From contig CATNEN010000026.1 of assembly GCA_950097015.1 (NCBI GenBank), positions 434,001 to 498,000 on the forward strand: DNA of 64,000 bases. The letters are read 5' to 3'. The notes below the pieces were generated by a model. The model was not told the origin of the DNA. It worked only from the letters and a program-made list of their open reading frames with translations, and did not search any database. This DNA is from Macrostomum hystrix (lineage: Eukaryota > Platyhelminthes > Macrostomidae). Shown in pieces: positions 23,051-35,696 of the stretch (positions are counted from its first letter, which is position 1; the number at the start of each line of letters is the position of its first letter). The position numbers and the translations under genes are program-made.

Positions 23051-24215
23051 GGCAGAGCCACGGGACACAGAGAATGACCTAGAGGCAGAGAGCCACGGGA
23101 CACAGAGAATGACCTAGAGGCAGAGAGTCACGGGACACAGAGAATGACCTAGAGGCAGGAAGCCACGGGACACAGAGAATGACCTAGAGGCAGAGAGTCA
23201 CGGGACACAGAGAATGACCTAGAGGCAGGAAGCCACGGGACACAGAGAATGACCTAGAGTCAGAGAGCCACGGGGCACAGAGAATGACCTAGAGGCAGAG
23301 AGCCATGGGACACAGAGAATGACCTAGAGGCAGAGAGTCACGGGACACAGAGAATGACCTAGAGGCAGAGAGTCACGGGACACAGAGAATGACCTAGAGG
23401 CAGAGAGCCACGGGACACAGAGAATGACCTAGAGGCAGGAAGCCACGGGACACAGAGAATGACCTAGAGGCAGGAAGCCACGGGACACAGAGAATGACCT
23501 AGAGGCAGAGAGCCACGGGACACAGAGAATGACCTAGAGGCAGGAAGCCACGGGACACAGAGAATGACCTAGAGTCAGAGAGCCACGGGGCACAGAGAAT
23601 GACCTAGAGGCAGAGAGTCACGGGACACAGAGAATGACCTAGAGGCAGAGAGTCACGGGACACAGAGAATGACCTAGAGGCAGAGAGAGCGACGGGACAC
23701 AGAGAATGACCTAGAGGCAGAGAGAGCCACGGGACACAGAGAATGACCTAGAGGCAGAGAGAGCCACGGGACACAGAGAATGACCTAGAGGCAGAGAGAG
23801 CCACGGGACACAGAATGACCTAGAGGCAGAGAGAGCCACGGGACACAGAGAATGACCTAGAGGCAGAGAGAGCCACGGGACACAGAGAATGACCTAGAGG
23901 CAGAGAGCCACGGGACACAGAGAATGACCTAGAGGCAGAAAGAGCCACGGGACACAGAGAATGACCTAGAGGCAGAGAGAGCCACGGGACACAGAGAATG
24001 ACCTAGAGGCAGAGAGAGCCACGGGACACAGAGAATGACCTAGAGTCAGAGAGCCACGGGGCACAGAGAATGACCTAGAGGCAGAGAGAGCCACGGGACA
24101 CAGAGAATGACCTAGAGGCAGAGAGTCACGGGACACAGAGAATGACCTAGAGGCAGAAAGCCACGGGACACAGAGAATGACCTAGAGGCAGAGAGAGCCA
24201 CGGGACACAGAGAGT
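23050..24215. repeat. Minisatellite, 35-37-bp units
   Basis: About 32 copies of a unit containing gggacacagagaatgaccta, with length variants from the number of ga dinucleotides in the gagaga segment (35 bp on the left, mostly 37 bp from 23680). Confidence 0.96.
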
Positions 24216-25190
24216 GTCCAAAGTCGCGAATATGGGGCTGACAGACCAGAAGCTGATGAAAGAAAAAACAACTAGCTGTGTGGGAGAACGAGACACGACT
24301 TCAAAGAGTACTCTTCAGGCGCCTTCAATGTATGATCCCCTTTGAAGCGACGACATGCAGTACCAGCAGTGTTCCATCGCAGCCGAATCCCTCTAAACTG
24401 AATCATTCTAACTTTATGCCCCCTCAACAGCATCCCCCATGCGATTTCTGCCTGACTGTGTGGGGCATCTCCAACTTTTCCGGCCAAGATGGGCATCTAG
24501 GCTTCTTTCTCCCCTTCTGTCTCTCTGTCTGTCTGTCTCTCTTGCCCGACCTCTGCAACCTCGGCGACCCCCGCTGCAGCCCCAGGTGTACTACAAGGCG
24601 TACATCCACCCATTCTGCGGCCTCCATATGCAAGATCTGTGATGTAGCCGAAACCTCCATCACAAAAAACACGCAAATATGGAAAATGTGCAACTATGCA
24701 CCTGGAATTCAATATATACTAACTTCGTTTTGGACTATCGCCAGTCACTAGAGGTGTATTTTGTTATGCCGCTGACTTTCTGCCTTAATTGTTCTGTTCG
24801 CTACCGGAAAAAAAGTGGCTCAGAACGCGTCATTTCTCATTGCCCGGAAACAATTTCGCTAAACAACCCTTATTTCAATCCGTCTAGGTTTCCGCGACTT
24901 TTATGTACGACGTCGTAGAAGAAGTTTACAACAATATAGTCGCAGTTGCTTAGCTTCTTGGCATGCAACTGTCACAATTTATCTTTATTGGCATTTGCTT
25001 TTGCTGCAGTTCTTTCCGGATGCCGTTCGTCTTTGTAAACACAACTTTGATTGGTTAGTTGGGAATGACAGTGTCAACTTTCACAATCTTGACTCTACAT
25101 TTTGGTAACATCTCCCTGGTTGCACCCACTAGACATTCGCAGTAATGTCTGCATGTGACAACAAGCTGTAAAAATTGTCCATACAGACTG
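24216..25190. other. Spacer without a recognised gene
   Basis: Contains a tct/gtct-rich stretch at 24505-24545 and overlapping short frames up to 157 codons with no recognisable family. Nothing is annotated with confidence. Confidence 0.35.
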
Positions 25191-25225
25191 TCTCTCACCC
25201 CATATATGGGGACTCTTGTTTCTTA

Positions 25226-25885
25226 GGGACTAAAGAGACGACAACAGGCTGCATTTGACTGTGGAGAGATGAGACACGGGAGAGATGAGACACGGGAAAG
25301 ATGAGACACGGGAGAGATGAGACACAGGAGAGATGAGACACGGGAGAGATGAGACACGGGAGAGATGAGACACGGGAGAGATGAGACACAGGAGAGATGA
25401 GACGCGGGAGAGATGAGACGCGGGAGAGATGAGACGCGGGAGAGATGAGACGCGGGAGAGATGAGACACGGGAGAGATGAGACACGGGAGAGATGAGACG
25501 CGGGAGAGATGAGACACGGGAGAGATGAGACGCGGGAGAGATGAGACGCGGGAGAGATGAGACGCGGGAGAGATGAGACACGGGAGAGATGAGACGCGGG
25601 AGAGATGAGACGCGGGAGAGATGAGACACGGGAGAGATGAGACACGGGAGAGATGAGACACGAGAGCGATGAGACACAGGAGAGATTAGACACGGGAGAG
25701 ATAAGACAGGGGAGAGATTAGACAGGGGAGAGATTAGACAGGGGAGAGATTAGACACGGGAGAGATGAGACACGGGAGAGATGAGACACGGGAGAGAAGA
25801 GACACGGGAGAGATGAGACGCGGGAGAGATGAGACACGGGAGAGATGAGACACGGGAGAGATGAGACGCGGGAGAGAAGAGAAAA
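25226..25885 (+). mobile_element. Degraded hAT-type MITE relic filled by a 16-bp minisatellite
   Basis: Positions 25226-25262 (ctaaagagacgacaacaggc then tgcatttgactgt) align well with 37681-37715 inside the intact hAT element. In both places this is followed by the same 16-bp repeat, gagatgagacacggga. Here the array runs 25264-25880 with about 38 units. The hAT ends themselves are not recognisable at this locus. Confidence 0.7.
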
Positions 25886-26541
25886 GGCAGAAAAGAGAAA
25901 GTGTAGGGGTTGCTCTGGACTTATATCAGTATCCCCCAGTTTGTGTAAAGACTTGTCGTATGTTCAGTCATCTCGTTATAAAAGGTTCAATAATCGCGAA
26001 CGGCTATTTGATATTAATGTAGCTGAGTAATGCTTTTCTGAAATTTCGTATTAAAACCACACTCAATAATGTATTCTCTTAAAAAGAGAAACAATTGTTC
26101 TCAAGCGGCAGTACCTGTCAATAAAGATTATGGATCGATGAACCGATTGCGTGACACAGAGTTGATCAGCTCAAACAATGCGACACCGATACAACAATTG
26201 AACTGCGTGACAATATAGCAGATAATCGCGAGCAAATGCCCGATCAATTGGTAATCTATTGGTAAATCTCAGCAATGCAGACACTTTCTTAGAAAATTTC
26301 CTTTAAGAATTAAGTACACAATTCGAAGCTTTTCATTCTAGTTAACATGCGAGCGTTAATGTATCGTTGCAATTTTTTTCGATTAGATATGAAAAATAGT
26401 TATTTTCGCGACACACATTCTAGATTTTTTAAGTAAGGTTGGAAGAGTAATTTTCGAAGTTGGAAGTATAAGTGTCAAGGGTAAGGGTAAGGTTTAGTGT
26501 TAAGTTTGTAAGTGCGTTGAAGACCTTTTGAAGTTGTCATA
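25886..26541. other. AT-rich spacer
   Basis: No gene, RNA or repeat recognised between the hAT relic and the TTAA-flanked foldback element. Short imperfect runs of the gtaaggtt/gtaagggt type occur near 26430-26510. Confidence 0.4.
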
Positions 26542-26545
26542 TTAA

Positions 26546-27495
26546 CAGTAGGACTACCAAGCCATTTTGCCGCCCGTTTTTATACCAAGGGGGGGGAATT
26601 TCCCCGCCCCCCTGACAATTTTTTTTGCTGCACCCGAACGGAACAATGCAAGCACACGAAACTGAAGAACACGAGCCAACTTTTTGTTGCGCATCTTCTG
26701 AAACAAGAAAAAAGTCGCCAGCTCTTCAGAACGTCGAGATATTCAATGTTTCTGGCCGAAGGTCCGATTTTTCCCATAAGAGCTAGTGTATTTCATACAC
26801 CCCTATACACGAATTTGCACTGCGCCTCAGTGCGGCCTTTCCAGACCTTCAAACTTTATGAGCATGTCACCCGAATGTGCTTGCATCATCTCCGACTTCG
26901 GCGGTCACCGACCTTTATCTAGACGGAGCTGCTGGACCTTCAACAAGTGGCACCAGCCGACTATGGAGTCACTAAAGCGAATTTCTCTACTTTCGCAGAT
27001 CAAGCCTCGACATTGGGCAACACTCAACTACTTTACATGCTCCTCTAGTCCGTCAACCAATCAGTCACCACCCCGACGCCGTCAGCACCGTCAGCAGGGT
27101 GCCTCCAGCTGGCAATGGAGTCCCTAAAGCGAATTTTTCTACTTTCTCTAATAAATCCTCGATATTGGCCTAAACTCAACTCTTACTTGTTTAAGGTCCA
27201 GCTGCTCCGTCTAGATAAAGGTAGGTGACCACCGAAGACGGAGATGGTGCAGGCACATTCGGGTGACATGCTGATCAATTTTGAAGGCCTGGCAAGGCCG
27301 CACTGAGGCGCAGTGCAAATTCGTGTATAGGGGTGTATGAAATACACTAGCTCTTACGGGAAAAATCGGACCTTCGGCCAGAAACATTGAATATCTAGAC
27401 GGTCTGAAGAGCTGGCGACTTGTTTCTTGTTTCAGAAGATGCGCAACAAAAACTTGGTCAGGGGGGGAATTACCCCCCCCTTGGTAGTTCTACTG
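26546..27495. mobile_element. TTAA-flanked foldback element (piggyBac-like MITE)
   Basis: The ends are inverted copies beginning cagtaggactaccaag at 26546 and ending cttggtagttctactg at 27495, each flanked by TTAA (26542-26545 and 27496-27499). The inverted arms extend about 300-400 bp (26546-26950 against 27186-27495) with moderate divergence and indels in G/C runs. TTAA duplication is the piggyBac hallmark; the terminal sequence was not matched to a known subfamily. Between the arms lies a partial tandem duplication (26961-27035 resembles 27112-27190). No transposase is encoded. Confidence 0.78.
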
Positions 27496-27499
27496 TTAA

Positions 27500-29821
27500 A
27501 GTATTGATAGAATTGAACAGTTCCCTATGGTCAAATAGATTTCCTAAATAAATAGCCCTCAAGCCTAAACAGCTGGTAATTAGCTGTCAGAAGACGATAT
27601 GGAAACTACGAAAGTAAGTCCACTTTTTCATCAGGAAAGTTTGTAAGCCAGAAAGGTATGACCGCAATAAGCCTCCCGACTTCTTCCAGGCACCTGCTTT
27701 AACTTCATTTCTGCTTCAATTCCCAACCGCAGAGCCATGCAAAGCAAACCCGGAAAATGTCACTAAAAAGCGCTACATAAAATGGCGATGTCGTGCGAGT
27801 GCAGCTGTTGAATTGGAAGGTCGGAGGATAGAGGTAAAAACCGCCCAATGCGATGTAACAATAGCGTAGACACTGCTGCGGGGTCAGCTTGTCAAAAGTA
27901 AATGTTTTTAGTCGTTTTTAGAGTTAGAGCGAGCAGCTAGCTAGGGTTTGTTTAAATCTGCCGCATGTAACACCGGCGACAATAAGAGTATATTTTATTA
28001 AATGTGATCTACTATATCTTGTAGCAAAATTCGTCTTGGAATTATGTATATTCTTATCGAAAAACCGTTGAAATTTGTCAAGACAAATGCTTGTCTTTAA
28101 CTTGAGATTTCGTTAGGAGTTTTCTTGGATAATAATTTACCTAATTTACATATTTTACCAATTTACATAAAAATCTTTTTAAATCGTCGTTGTATAAATA
28201 CATAAATATTATTAAAAAGTTTATGAGAAAATAAATAATAAAAGTGCTCCAATTTGTTTTGTTGCTTCGATGCAATTAAATCATTTCATTTCATGTAGCA
28301 AAGGTGTTAATTTTATTTTTTATTTGCAATAGCAAAGTTATTATTTTGATGCGAAATTATATTTCACGAGAAAACAACAAAAAAGATCTTCAATAGAACA
28401 AAAATAAGACCATGTTAATATCTTTTGGGACTAAACAAAGAAAATGTGTTTACTAAATTACATTATAATCCATTGCATGTGCGTTTTGGTATGATGAAAC
28501 AAACATAATAAATGAAAGTAACAACTTTACTGTGAATTTATTTTGTACTCCATGGTTTTCTCGAAAATTCAACTTGAGTAGACTCAGAGTAGGCAAAATC
28601 TGTACATAAATGCCAGTACATTTTACATCGCTTGCAGATCATATTTGACATTAGACTCTGAATGGTGTGTTTAATATAGGGAGCGACATGTTGCGTAGCT
28701 AACACAATGTTACATTTTTTCTGCGAGCATTCGCACGAGAAGAAATTCACAAGAAGAAATTAATTAGGGAAAATTATTGCAACACAACTTCAACATAAAC
28801 ATACGTACAGTTTCCCACTGACTTTTGTTATAGTTGACCTAGTACTAGTACTAGAAAAGCAAAGGCAGAACCCTTATAGTCTTTATAATGGAGGCAGATT
28901 TTAATGGAGTAACAAGAGAAAGTGGGCTTAAATCGAGATAATGAAGCACTTCGCAGCCTATAGCATTGTTTTCATTATGGCGAGTAAATCTATCTGGACG
29001 CAAAAAATTTGCACCTCGGAATCTGCCAGGTAGGCCCAAGGGACCCGCAGCTTGCAGTTGTGTATATCTCCGCCAACTATAACGGGGGCAGGGGGCAGGG
29101 GGCAGGGGGCAGGGGGTAAAAAATGCGGCACTTTCAAAGGTTGCTTTAGCGGTAGTTTAATGGGTGTAAGGAATTTTTCGACGTAAAATGGGAAAAATGG
29201 AAATCTACGCAAGAAATCAGAGACGGAAAAAAGAATTTAGACGCTGTTGTTAAAGATGATAGAATATTTTCGGAGGTTAGAAAAGAGAGAAATAGAATAC
29301 GGAGGTGTTTTCGGTGGTCAGTCGGCAATAGAGTTTTTTCAGACGTTGCATTCCTACTGACGCCGAGATAGTTGGGGGCAGCTGGACACGTCAATTCAGC
29401 GCTTGATAATGTCTGGTCTGTCCCTCCAGCCTCTTGTTTCTCAGGATTCACAGTGTATAAAATCAGAGACTGAACCAAAGTGTCTGGCTATACTTGTAAC
29501 CGCTCGCCTTGTGTAGTGTCGATGCGCGCGTTTGCCTGCAAGCAAAGTGGGTGAAATGAATTTGGTGAATTCTCTCTTCGAATTCGCGCTTTCGTCAAGC
29601 CCCGGACACGATAAGCATCGGATGGGACTAAGGAGGGAAATGCCAACATTTTTGTTTGCTTTTTAAAAAGAAATTTGCCTAACCTGGCTTGCTATGCCTC
29701 ATTATTAGGAGTGATGATCAAGCACAATGGGCCAAACAATATGGCTCTTCAATAACACTTGGATTGCTTTGGTTAGGCAAATACGGACATTGTATTTACT
29801 TTTGCTTTTAATATTGCAACT
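27500..29821. other. Gene-poor AT-rich region
   Basis: No gene recognised over 2.3 kb. The only structured item is the G-rich tract at 29083-29117, listed separately. Confidence 0.45.
29083..29117 (+). other. G-quadruplex-forming tract
   Basis: Five consecutive G5 runs separated by single ca dinucleotides. This exceeds the four-run requirement for an intramolecular G-quadruplex. It sits in otherwise AT-rich DNA. Confidence 0.85.
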
Positions 29822-31322
29822 GCTGCATCTAGTGTCAGATTATAGGATTGCAGTTGCTGCATCTATAGTGTCAGATTATAGGATTGCAACTGCTGCATCT
29901 AGTGTCAGATTATAGGATTGCAGTTGCTGCATCTAGTGTCAGATTATAGGATTGCAACTGCTGCATCTAGTGTCAGATTATAGGATTGCAACTGCTGCAT
30001 CTAGTGTCAGATTATAGGATTGCAACTGCTGCATCTAGTGTCAGATTATAGGATTGCAACTGCTGCATCTAGTGTCAGATTATAGGATTGCAACTGCTGC
30101 ATCTAGTGTCAGATTATAGGATTGCAACTGCTGCATATAGTGTCAGATTATAGGATTGCAACTGCTGCATCTAGTGTCAGATTATAGGATTGCAACTGCT
30201 GCATCTAGTGTCAGATTATAGGATTGCAACTGCTGCATCTAGTGTCAGATTATAGGATTGCAGTTGCTGCATCTAGTGTCAGATTATAGGATTGCAACTG
30301 CTGCATCTAGTGTCAGATTATAGGATTGCAACTGCTGCATCCAGTGTCAGATTATAGGATTGCAACTGCTGCATCTAGTGTCAGATTATAGGATTGCAAC
30401 TGCTGCAGCTAGTGTCAGATTATAGGATTGCAACTGCTGCATCTAGTGTCAGATTATAGGATTGCAACTGCTGCAGCTAGTGTCAGATTATAGGATTGCA
30501 ACTGCTGCATCTAGTGTCAGATTATAGGATTGCAACTGCTGCATCTAGTGTCAGATTGTAGGATTGCAACCGCTGCAGCTAGTGTCAGATTATAGGATTG
30601 CAACTGCTGCATCTAGTGTCAGATTATAGGATTGCAACTGCTGCATCTAGTGTCAGATTATAGGATTGCAACTGCTGCATCTAGTGTCAGATTATAGGAT
30701 TGCAACTGCTGCATCTAGTGTCAGATTATAGGATTGCAACTGCTGCATCTAGTGTCAGATTATAGGATTGCAACTGCTGCATCTAGTGTCAGATTATAGG
30801 ATTGCAACTGCTGCATCTAGTGTCAGATTATAGGATTGCAACTGCTGCAGCTAGTGTCAGATTATAGGATTGCAACTGCTGCATCTAGTGTCAGATTATA
30901 GGATTGTAACCGCTGCAGCTAGTGTCAGATTATAGGATTGCAACTGCTGCAGCTAGTGTCAGATTATAGGATTGCAACTGCTGCATCTAGTGTCAGATTA
31001 TAGGATTGTAACCGCTGCAGCTAGTGTCAGATTATAGGATTGCAACTGCTGCAGCTAGTGTCAGATTATAGGATTGCAACTGCTGCATCTAGTGTCAGAT
31101 TATAGGATTGCAACTGCTGCAGCTAGTGTCAGATTATAGGATTGCAACTGCTGCAGCTAGTGTCAGATTATAGGATTGCAACTGCTGCATCTAGTGTCAG
31201 ATTATAGGATTGCAACTGCTGCAGCTAGTGTCAGATTATAGGATTGCAACTGCTGCAGCTAGTGTCAGATTATAGGATTGCAACTGCTGCAGCTAGTGTC
31301 AGATTATAGGATTGCAACTGCA
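29822..31322. repeat. Minisatellite, 34-bp unit
   Basis: About 44 copies of a 34-bp unit containing ggattgcaactgctgcatct plus agtgtcagattata. The main variants are gcatc/gcagc, caact/cagtt and taacc. The gcagc variant is concentrated in the right third. Confidence 0.97.
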
Positions 31323-31799
31323 ATACTGATGTTTACAATGAGACTTTGGCAGCAGCTACAATACACATATGATGCAAGTGACTCCGCAGTCATTATTCTG
31401 TTCCTGCCACGTGAATTCCATTGTACCACTGAATCAAGGTGCATTCATTCGCTGTAGCTGAATAAGAGCTATTGTAGTGCCGTATCAATGAGTTCAGAAT
31501 CTGATCGATTGGGATGTCTAGCTAGGCCCAATAAATTATTTTAGATAGCTTTACTTAAAGCAAGTTTTTTTGGATGCCAGGTCATTGAATAATTTTTCTA
31601 AAGAGAGACACTCACACGTGCGGAACACTTTTAAAAAGGAAAGATAAATTACTGAATTAGAGAGGGAGTTGGGAGTTTTTTGTATGTGACAAGGTCAGTG
31701 CGTGACAACATTGAAACGGATGTCTTAGCCTAAGGATTCGCAGCCAAAACTATTGCTACTGGATTAAACTGAAACATGAACTATACTTCATGGCGTCTT
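31323..31799. other. Spacer between two minisatellites
   Basis: Unique AT-rich sequence, nothing recognised. Confidence 0.4.
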
Positions 31800-32362
31800 T
31801 TGGCCATAGACACTAAAAAGGAATCAGACTTCCGAGCCTCTTGGCCATAGACAGAAAAATCTACTCAGGCCTCTTGGCCATAGACACTAAAACTGGAATC
31901 AGACTTCGCAGCCTCTTGGCCATAGACACTAAAACTGGAATCAGACTTCGCAGCCTCTTGGCCATAGACACTAAAACTGGAATCAGACTTCGCGGCCTCT
32001 TGGCCATAGACACTAAAACTGGAATCAGACTTCGCAGCCTCTTGGCCATAGACACTAAAACAGGAATCAGACTTCGCAGCCTCTTGGCCATAGACACTAA
32101 AACTGGAATCAGACTTCGCCGCCTCTTGGCCATTGACACTAAAACTGGAATCAGACTTCGCAGCCTCTTGGCCATAGACACTAAAACTGGAATCAGACTT
32201 CGCAGCCTCTTGGCCATAGACACCAAAACTGGAATTAGACTTCGCGGCCTCTTGGCCATAGACACTAAAACTGGAATCAGACTTCGCAGCCTCTTGGCCA
32301 TAGACACTAAAACTGGAATCAGACTTCGCGGCCTCTTGGCCATAGACACTAAAACATTAGTT
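31800..32362. repeat. Minisatellite, 42-bp unit
   Basis: About 13 copies of a 42-bp unit containing ctcttggccatagacactaa and aactggaatcagacttcgc. Since 42 is a multiple of three it gives an open frame of about 190 codons on the + strand with a 14-residue period and one of 162 codons on the minus strand; neither has a gene context. Confidence 0.95.
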
Positions 32363-33248
32363 AAGACTTTATGGCCTCTTATCTGTAAAGTGGCAGGTAG
32401 TGCAGGTAATGAGTCATAGGCATTCCATGCTTGTTTGAGTCTCTCTTAGAGAAGAATGTGACGGCAATATGCGGCTCTCGTGTATACGAAGTGACGGATT
32501 TGAAGCTAATCTAGTTTCTGAGGTGGGAACACTGAGCTGGGACTCTCGGGTTCCGTCTCCCTATCCCATGGTTTAGCCGCATTGGAGGCACTGATCGACA
32601 AATTGATTTCTAAATAGAGGCGGAGAGGAAAGACGGGGATATATAAGGATGGTGTGGGGAGAGATAATCTCTAAGGTGGAGTGTTTAGTCGAGCACTATG
32701 CAGCACTGCTCCATAGAGTATATATGCTAAATACTAATTTCTGGCTAAGCTCGAAACCTGATAAGTTACTGACTCCATCCTCCATTGCAGGCGGCACAGT
32801 GATTCGACCGTGTTAACACCTTCTCCGTTTCCATAATCCGAATTTGGCCAGGTTGAACAGTTGACCTGCTAGATATCTAAATCCATCTTCGATACAAAAC
32901 GGTTGGGAGAAAATGTAACTAAACCTACTAAGCCGTATATAAGGCCGAGATTTGTTCATTCTAATGATATCCCTCACTAAAACCCCAACTTCCCCTAGAG
33001 GATAGGGCGGAGGGGATTTCGCAGTTCGCACCTCCGAAAGAAAAAATCAAGTCATTGACGAGTCTATCTCCTCATCTATCAACTCCAGGGTTAGGCGGCC
33101 GAAACTACAGTGCATGCCAATGCCAGTAACTTCTCTGAACCCACCCACACTTCGATCAATCAAGCCAGCAACAGTGAAGGCTCTTTTTCATTTTTGCGCA
33201 ATAAAATATAGTAGACCGCAAACTTGTACGTAGGGACCGTTAGATTGG
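32363..33248. other. Spacer without a recognised gene
   Basis: No coding, RNA or repeat signal that can be supported. Confidence 0.4.
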
Positions 33249-33792
33249 TAATTAGTAGATCGGGGATCTAGTAGATCGGGGATCTAGTAGATCGGGGATC
33301 TAGTAGATCGGGGATCTAGTAGATCGGGGATCTAGTAGATCGGGGATCTAGTAGATCGGGGGTCTAGTAGACAGGGATCTGGTATAATGGGGATCTAGTA
33401 GACAGGGATCTGGTATATTGGGGATCTAGTAGACAGGGATCTGGTATATTGGGGATCTAGTAGACAGGGATCTAGTAGACAGGGATCTAGTAGACAGGGA
33501 TCTAGTAGACAGGGATCTGGTATATTGGGGATCTAGTAGACAGGGATCTGGTATTTTGGGGATCTAGTAGACAGGGATCTGGTATTTTGGGGATCTAGTA
33601 GACAGGGATCTGGTATATTGGGGATCTAGTAGACAGGGATCTGGTATTTTGGGGATCTAGTAGACAGGGATCTGGTATATTGGGGATCTAGTAGATCGGG
33701 GATCTAGTAGATCGGGGATCTAGTAGATCAGGGATCTAGTAGACAGGGATCTGGTATATTGGGGATCTGGTATATTGGGGATCTGGTCGATG
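33249..33792. repeat. Composite minisatellite, 16-bp and 31-bp units
   Basis: Starts with seven 16-bp gatctagtagatcggg units, then mixes acagggatctg and gtatattgggg segments into about 31-bp composite units, and returns to the 16-bp type near 33690-33730. Confidence 0.93.
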
Positions 33793-33887
33793 GTGAATTT
33801 GTAGTTAGACAACTTTTGCAACCAGCAAAGCAAGCTCAAAGTATCTCACCTTTAAAGCCCGGATCGGATAATTAAATGGCGTGCGAA

Positions 33888-34183
33888 TCAGGTGCAAAAG
33901 TACGGATTGCTGCAATAGACATTATCCGTCGCTTTGAAAGAATCCGAAGCTGCATTCGCTCTAGAAGAGACAGTTGCCGTCCCTCCTATCCCGGACGATG
34001 TCGACAATGATCCCGACGCCGCAGCCGACGCGGCAGCCGCCGTTGCGTTGGCGGCCAACGCCGCAACTTCCTCGTCGTTGTGTCGGAGCAGTCGAGACGC
34101 AACAGCGAATCCTCCGCTGACGCCGCTTCGATGCCCTGCGCCGCCGCCGGCGGGACCGCCGAAATGTTTCGGAGTTCGCAGCC
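33888..34183 (-). CDS. Candidate last exon, possibly the protocadherin cytoplasmic tail
   Basis: A GC-rich island (33950-34190) in AT-rich surroundings. On the minus strand a good acceptor (TTTTATCGCAG|GG) opens a frame of 97 codons starting LRTPKHFGGPAGGGAG, with an Ala/Ser-rich middle and a stop at 33888. The exon enters in phase 1 and would complete the split Arg codon left by the protocadherin TM exon (donor at 45856, phase 1). That would imply an 11.7-kb intron. No domain is recognised. An opposing + frame (33934-34203) is also open and Ala-rich, so strand and even coding status are uncertain. Confidence 0.3.
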
Positions 34184-35690
34184 CTGCGATAAAATCGCGA
34201 TAAAAAATACATAGACGAAAAATATCCCATAATTTTTTTTCTAGAGCTATCAGACAAAATCCCATTTTTCCTCTCTCCCAATGTCCTCAAGAAGGAACAT
34301 GACAGTTTCCGATTAAAAAATGTCTCCCAGATTGATTGCAGTTTTCCATGCAAGTTCCTGGGACACTGTCAGCAAGCGGAGGGGGTTTGGCGGTGTTAAT
34401 CCCGTCTATTTGCCCATGTGGCCTGGCTCATCTTCCCATCATCGTCATATACTGCATGACCTCCACCAGCAGCCAAGCCAACATGATCGACCCGAAGATC
34501 ATCTATTGCCCCCATCTCTGCTTGAAGAGAATTTTTTCAAGCATTTCTTGCAGCATGGCCAAGCCCGAAAGTGATTTATGAAGATAGAAGCAAGTTTTAA
34601 ATAATCAAATACAGCCCGCAAAAAATAGATAATAAGTAGATTTGTCTAGAAACCTTCTAGAGAACGTGTAGTTCAGTAGAAGTTGCTGCATTGCTACAAG
34701 CAAGATGGACTTCTAGACAATGAGTAGCAAACTACCTTCTCTAGGGACACAGCAATCTCCTAGGCAGTCGCTTCTTTCAAAGCATAAAAAACTGACAGAG
34801 AGAACAGACGACAAACAGGCGGGCTTTGGGAAAACTTTTTTTTATGACCGACAAGGGGAACACAATCTTCCATGTCAAAGTGTGTCTTTGTGAGCCTGAG
34901 CAGCCTGAGCTCATGGATATCTTATTGCCTGACCGGCTTTGTGGGTATCAACTGACATTGTTGCTATACAGCTGGCAGTGAGTTGTCATTGACCACTGAA
35001 GATAGTCATACCCCTTTTGTTTTATCCCTCTTAAACGCCAACAAGTTATTTTGGGCTCAATTCAATTTGCGTGCGAACCAGTCCGTGCTTTCCTCACTTC
35101 CTTATCAATCTGCAACTTTTCTTCTCTGTAAAAGAATTCCTATTTAGGCAAAGTTTCCGCTATCCCATTGAAGGCATTGTCCTGTCGAAGGATCCGCTAT
35201 ACGGTTGTGACAGGCAATCAAAGGTACATTTGCAGCTTCCTTCCTGACTCTGGCGGCGAAATAGATGGGGAAAATCGAAAATGAAATCAGCGTGTGGCTC
35301 TGAAAAAGACGGGAAAATTAGTAGACTAACAGCCACCTCCGCTAGGATCAAAGGATTTCAGGAAGCGAAGCTAAACTCAAATTGCCCGATTCGGGAAGTG
35401 AAAATTGGCGCCTTCCCAGCAAGGCCTGCTCATTTGGGGAGAATTAAAAAAAATAACTTTTCTTTTAATTGTCGTTCAAGTGATTTTTCTCTCTCTGCGT
35501 AAGAATATACCGATGCGTCGCAAAGTGTTCCAATGCCTTCTAAAATATCCCCCTATTTGAATTAATTTTTCTAAGCATGCACAGCTCTACATGTCGAAGA
35601 TATCATATGCTATTCGTGATCTCAAATGAAGATAATCTTATGGCTCTCATTATTTTTATTTCCCAACCTACAAATATTTTCAATATTTTC
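34184..35690. other. Spacer without a recognised gene
   Basis: A stretch at 34330-34575 has unusually balanced composition and two overlapping + frames of about 80 codons (one contains LAVLIPSICPCGLAHLPIIV), but no family was recognised. The rest is AT-rich and featureless. Confidence 0.35.
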
Positions 35691-35696
35691 TAAATC

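Noticed and set aside
24278-24751. 157-codon ORF with cysteine pairs
   Set aside because: Includes a gtct microsatellite and competing frames on both strands; no domain recognised.
26786-27127. 113-codon ORF in the piggyBac-like element
   Set aside because: It lies across the inverted arm and the internal duplication and has no transposase motif.
29822-31322. CRISPR-like regular repeats
   Set aside because: Units are directly adjacent without unique spacers, and the gene context is eukaryotic; these are minisatellites.
34320-34581. Two overlapping frames of about 80 codons with a hydrophobic segment
   Set aside because: Composition is suggestive of an old coding fragment, but no protein family was recognised and the frames conflict.
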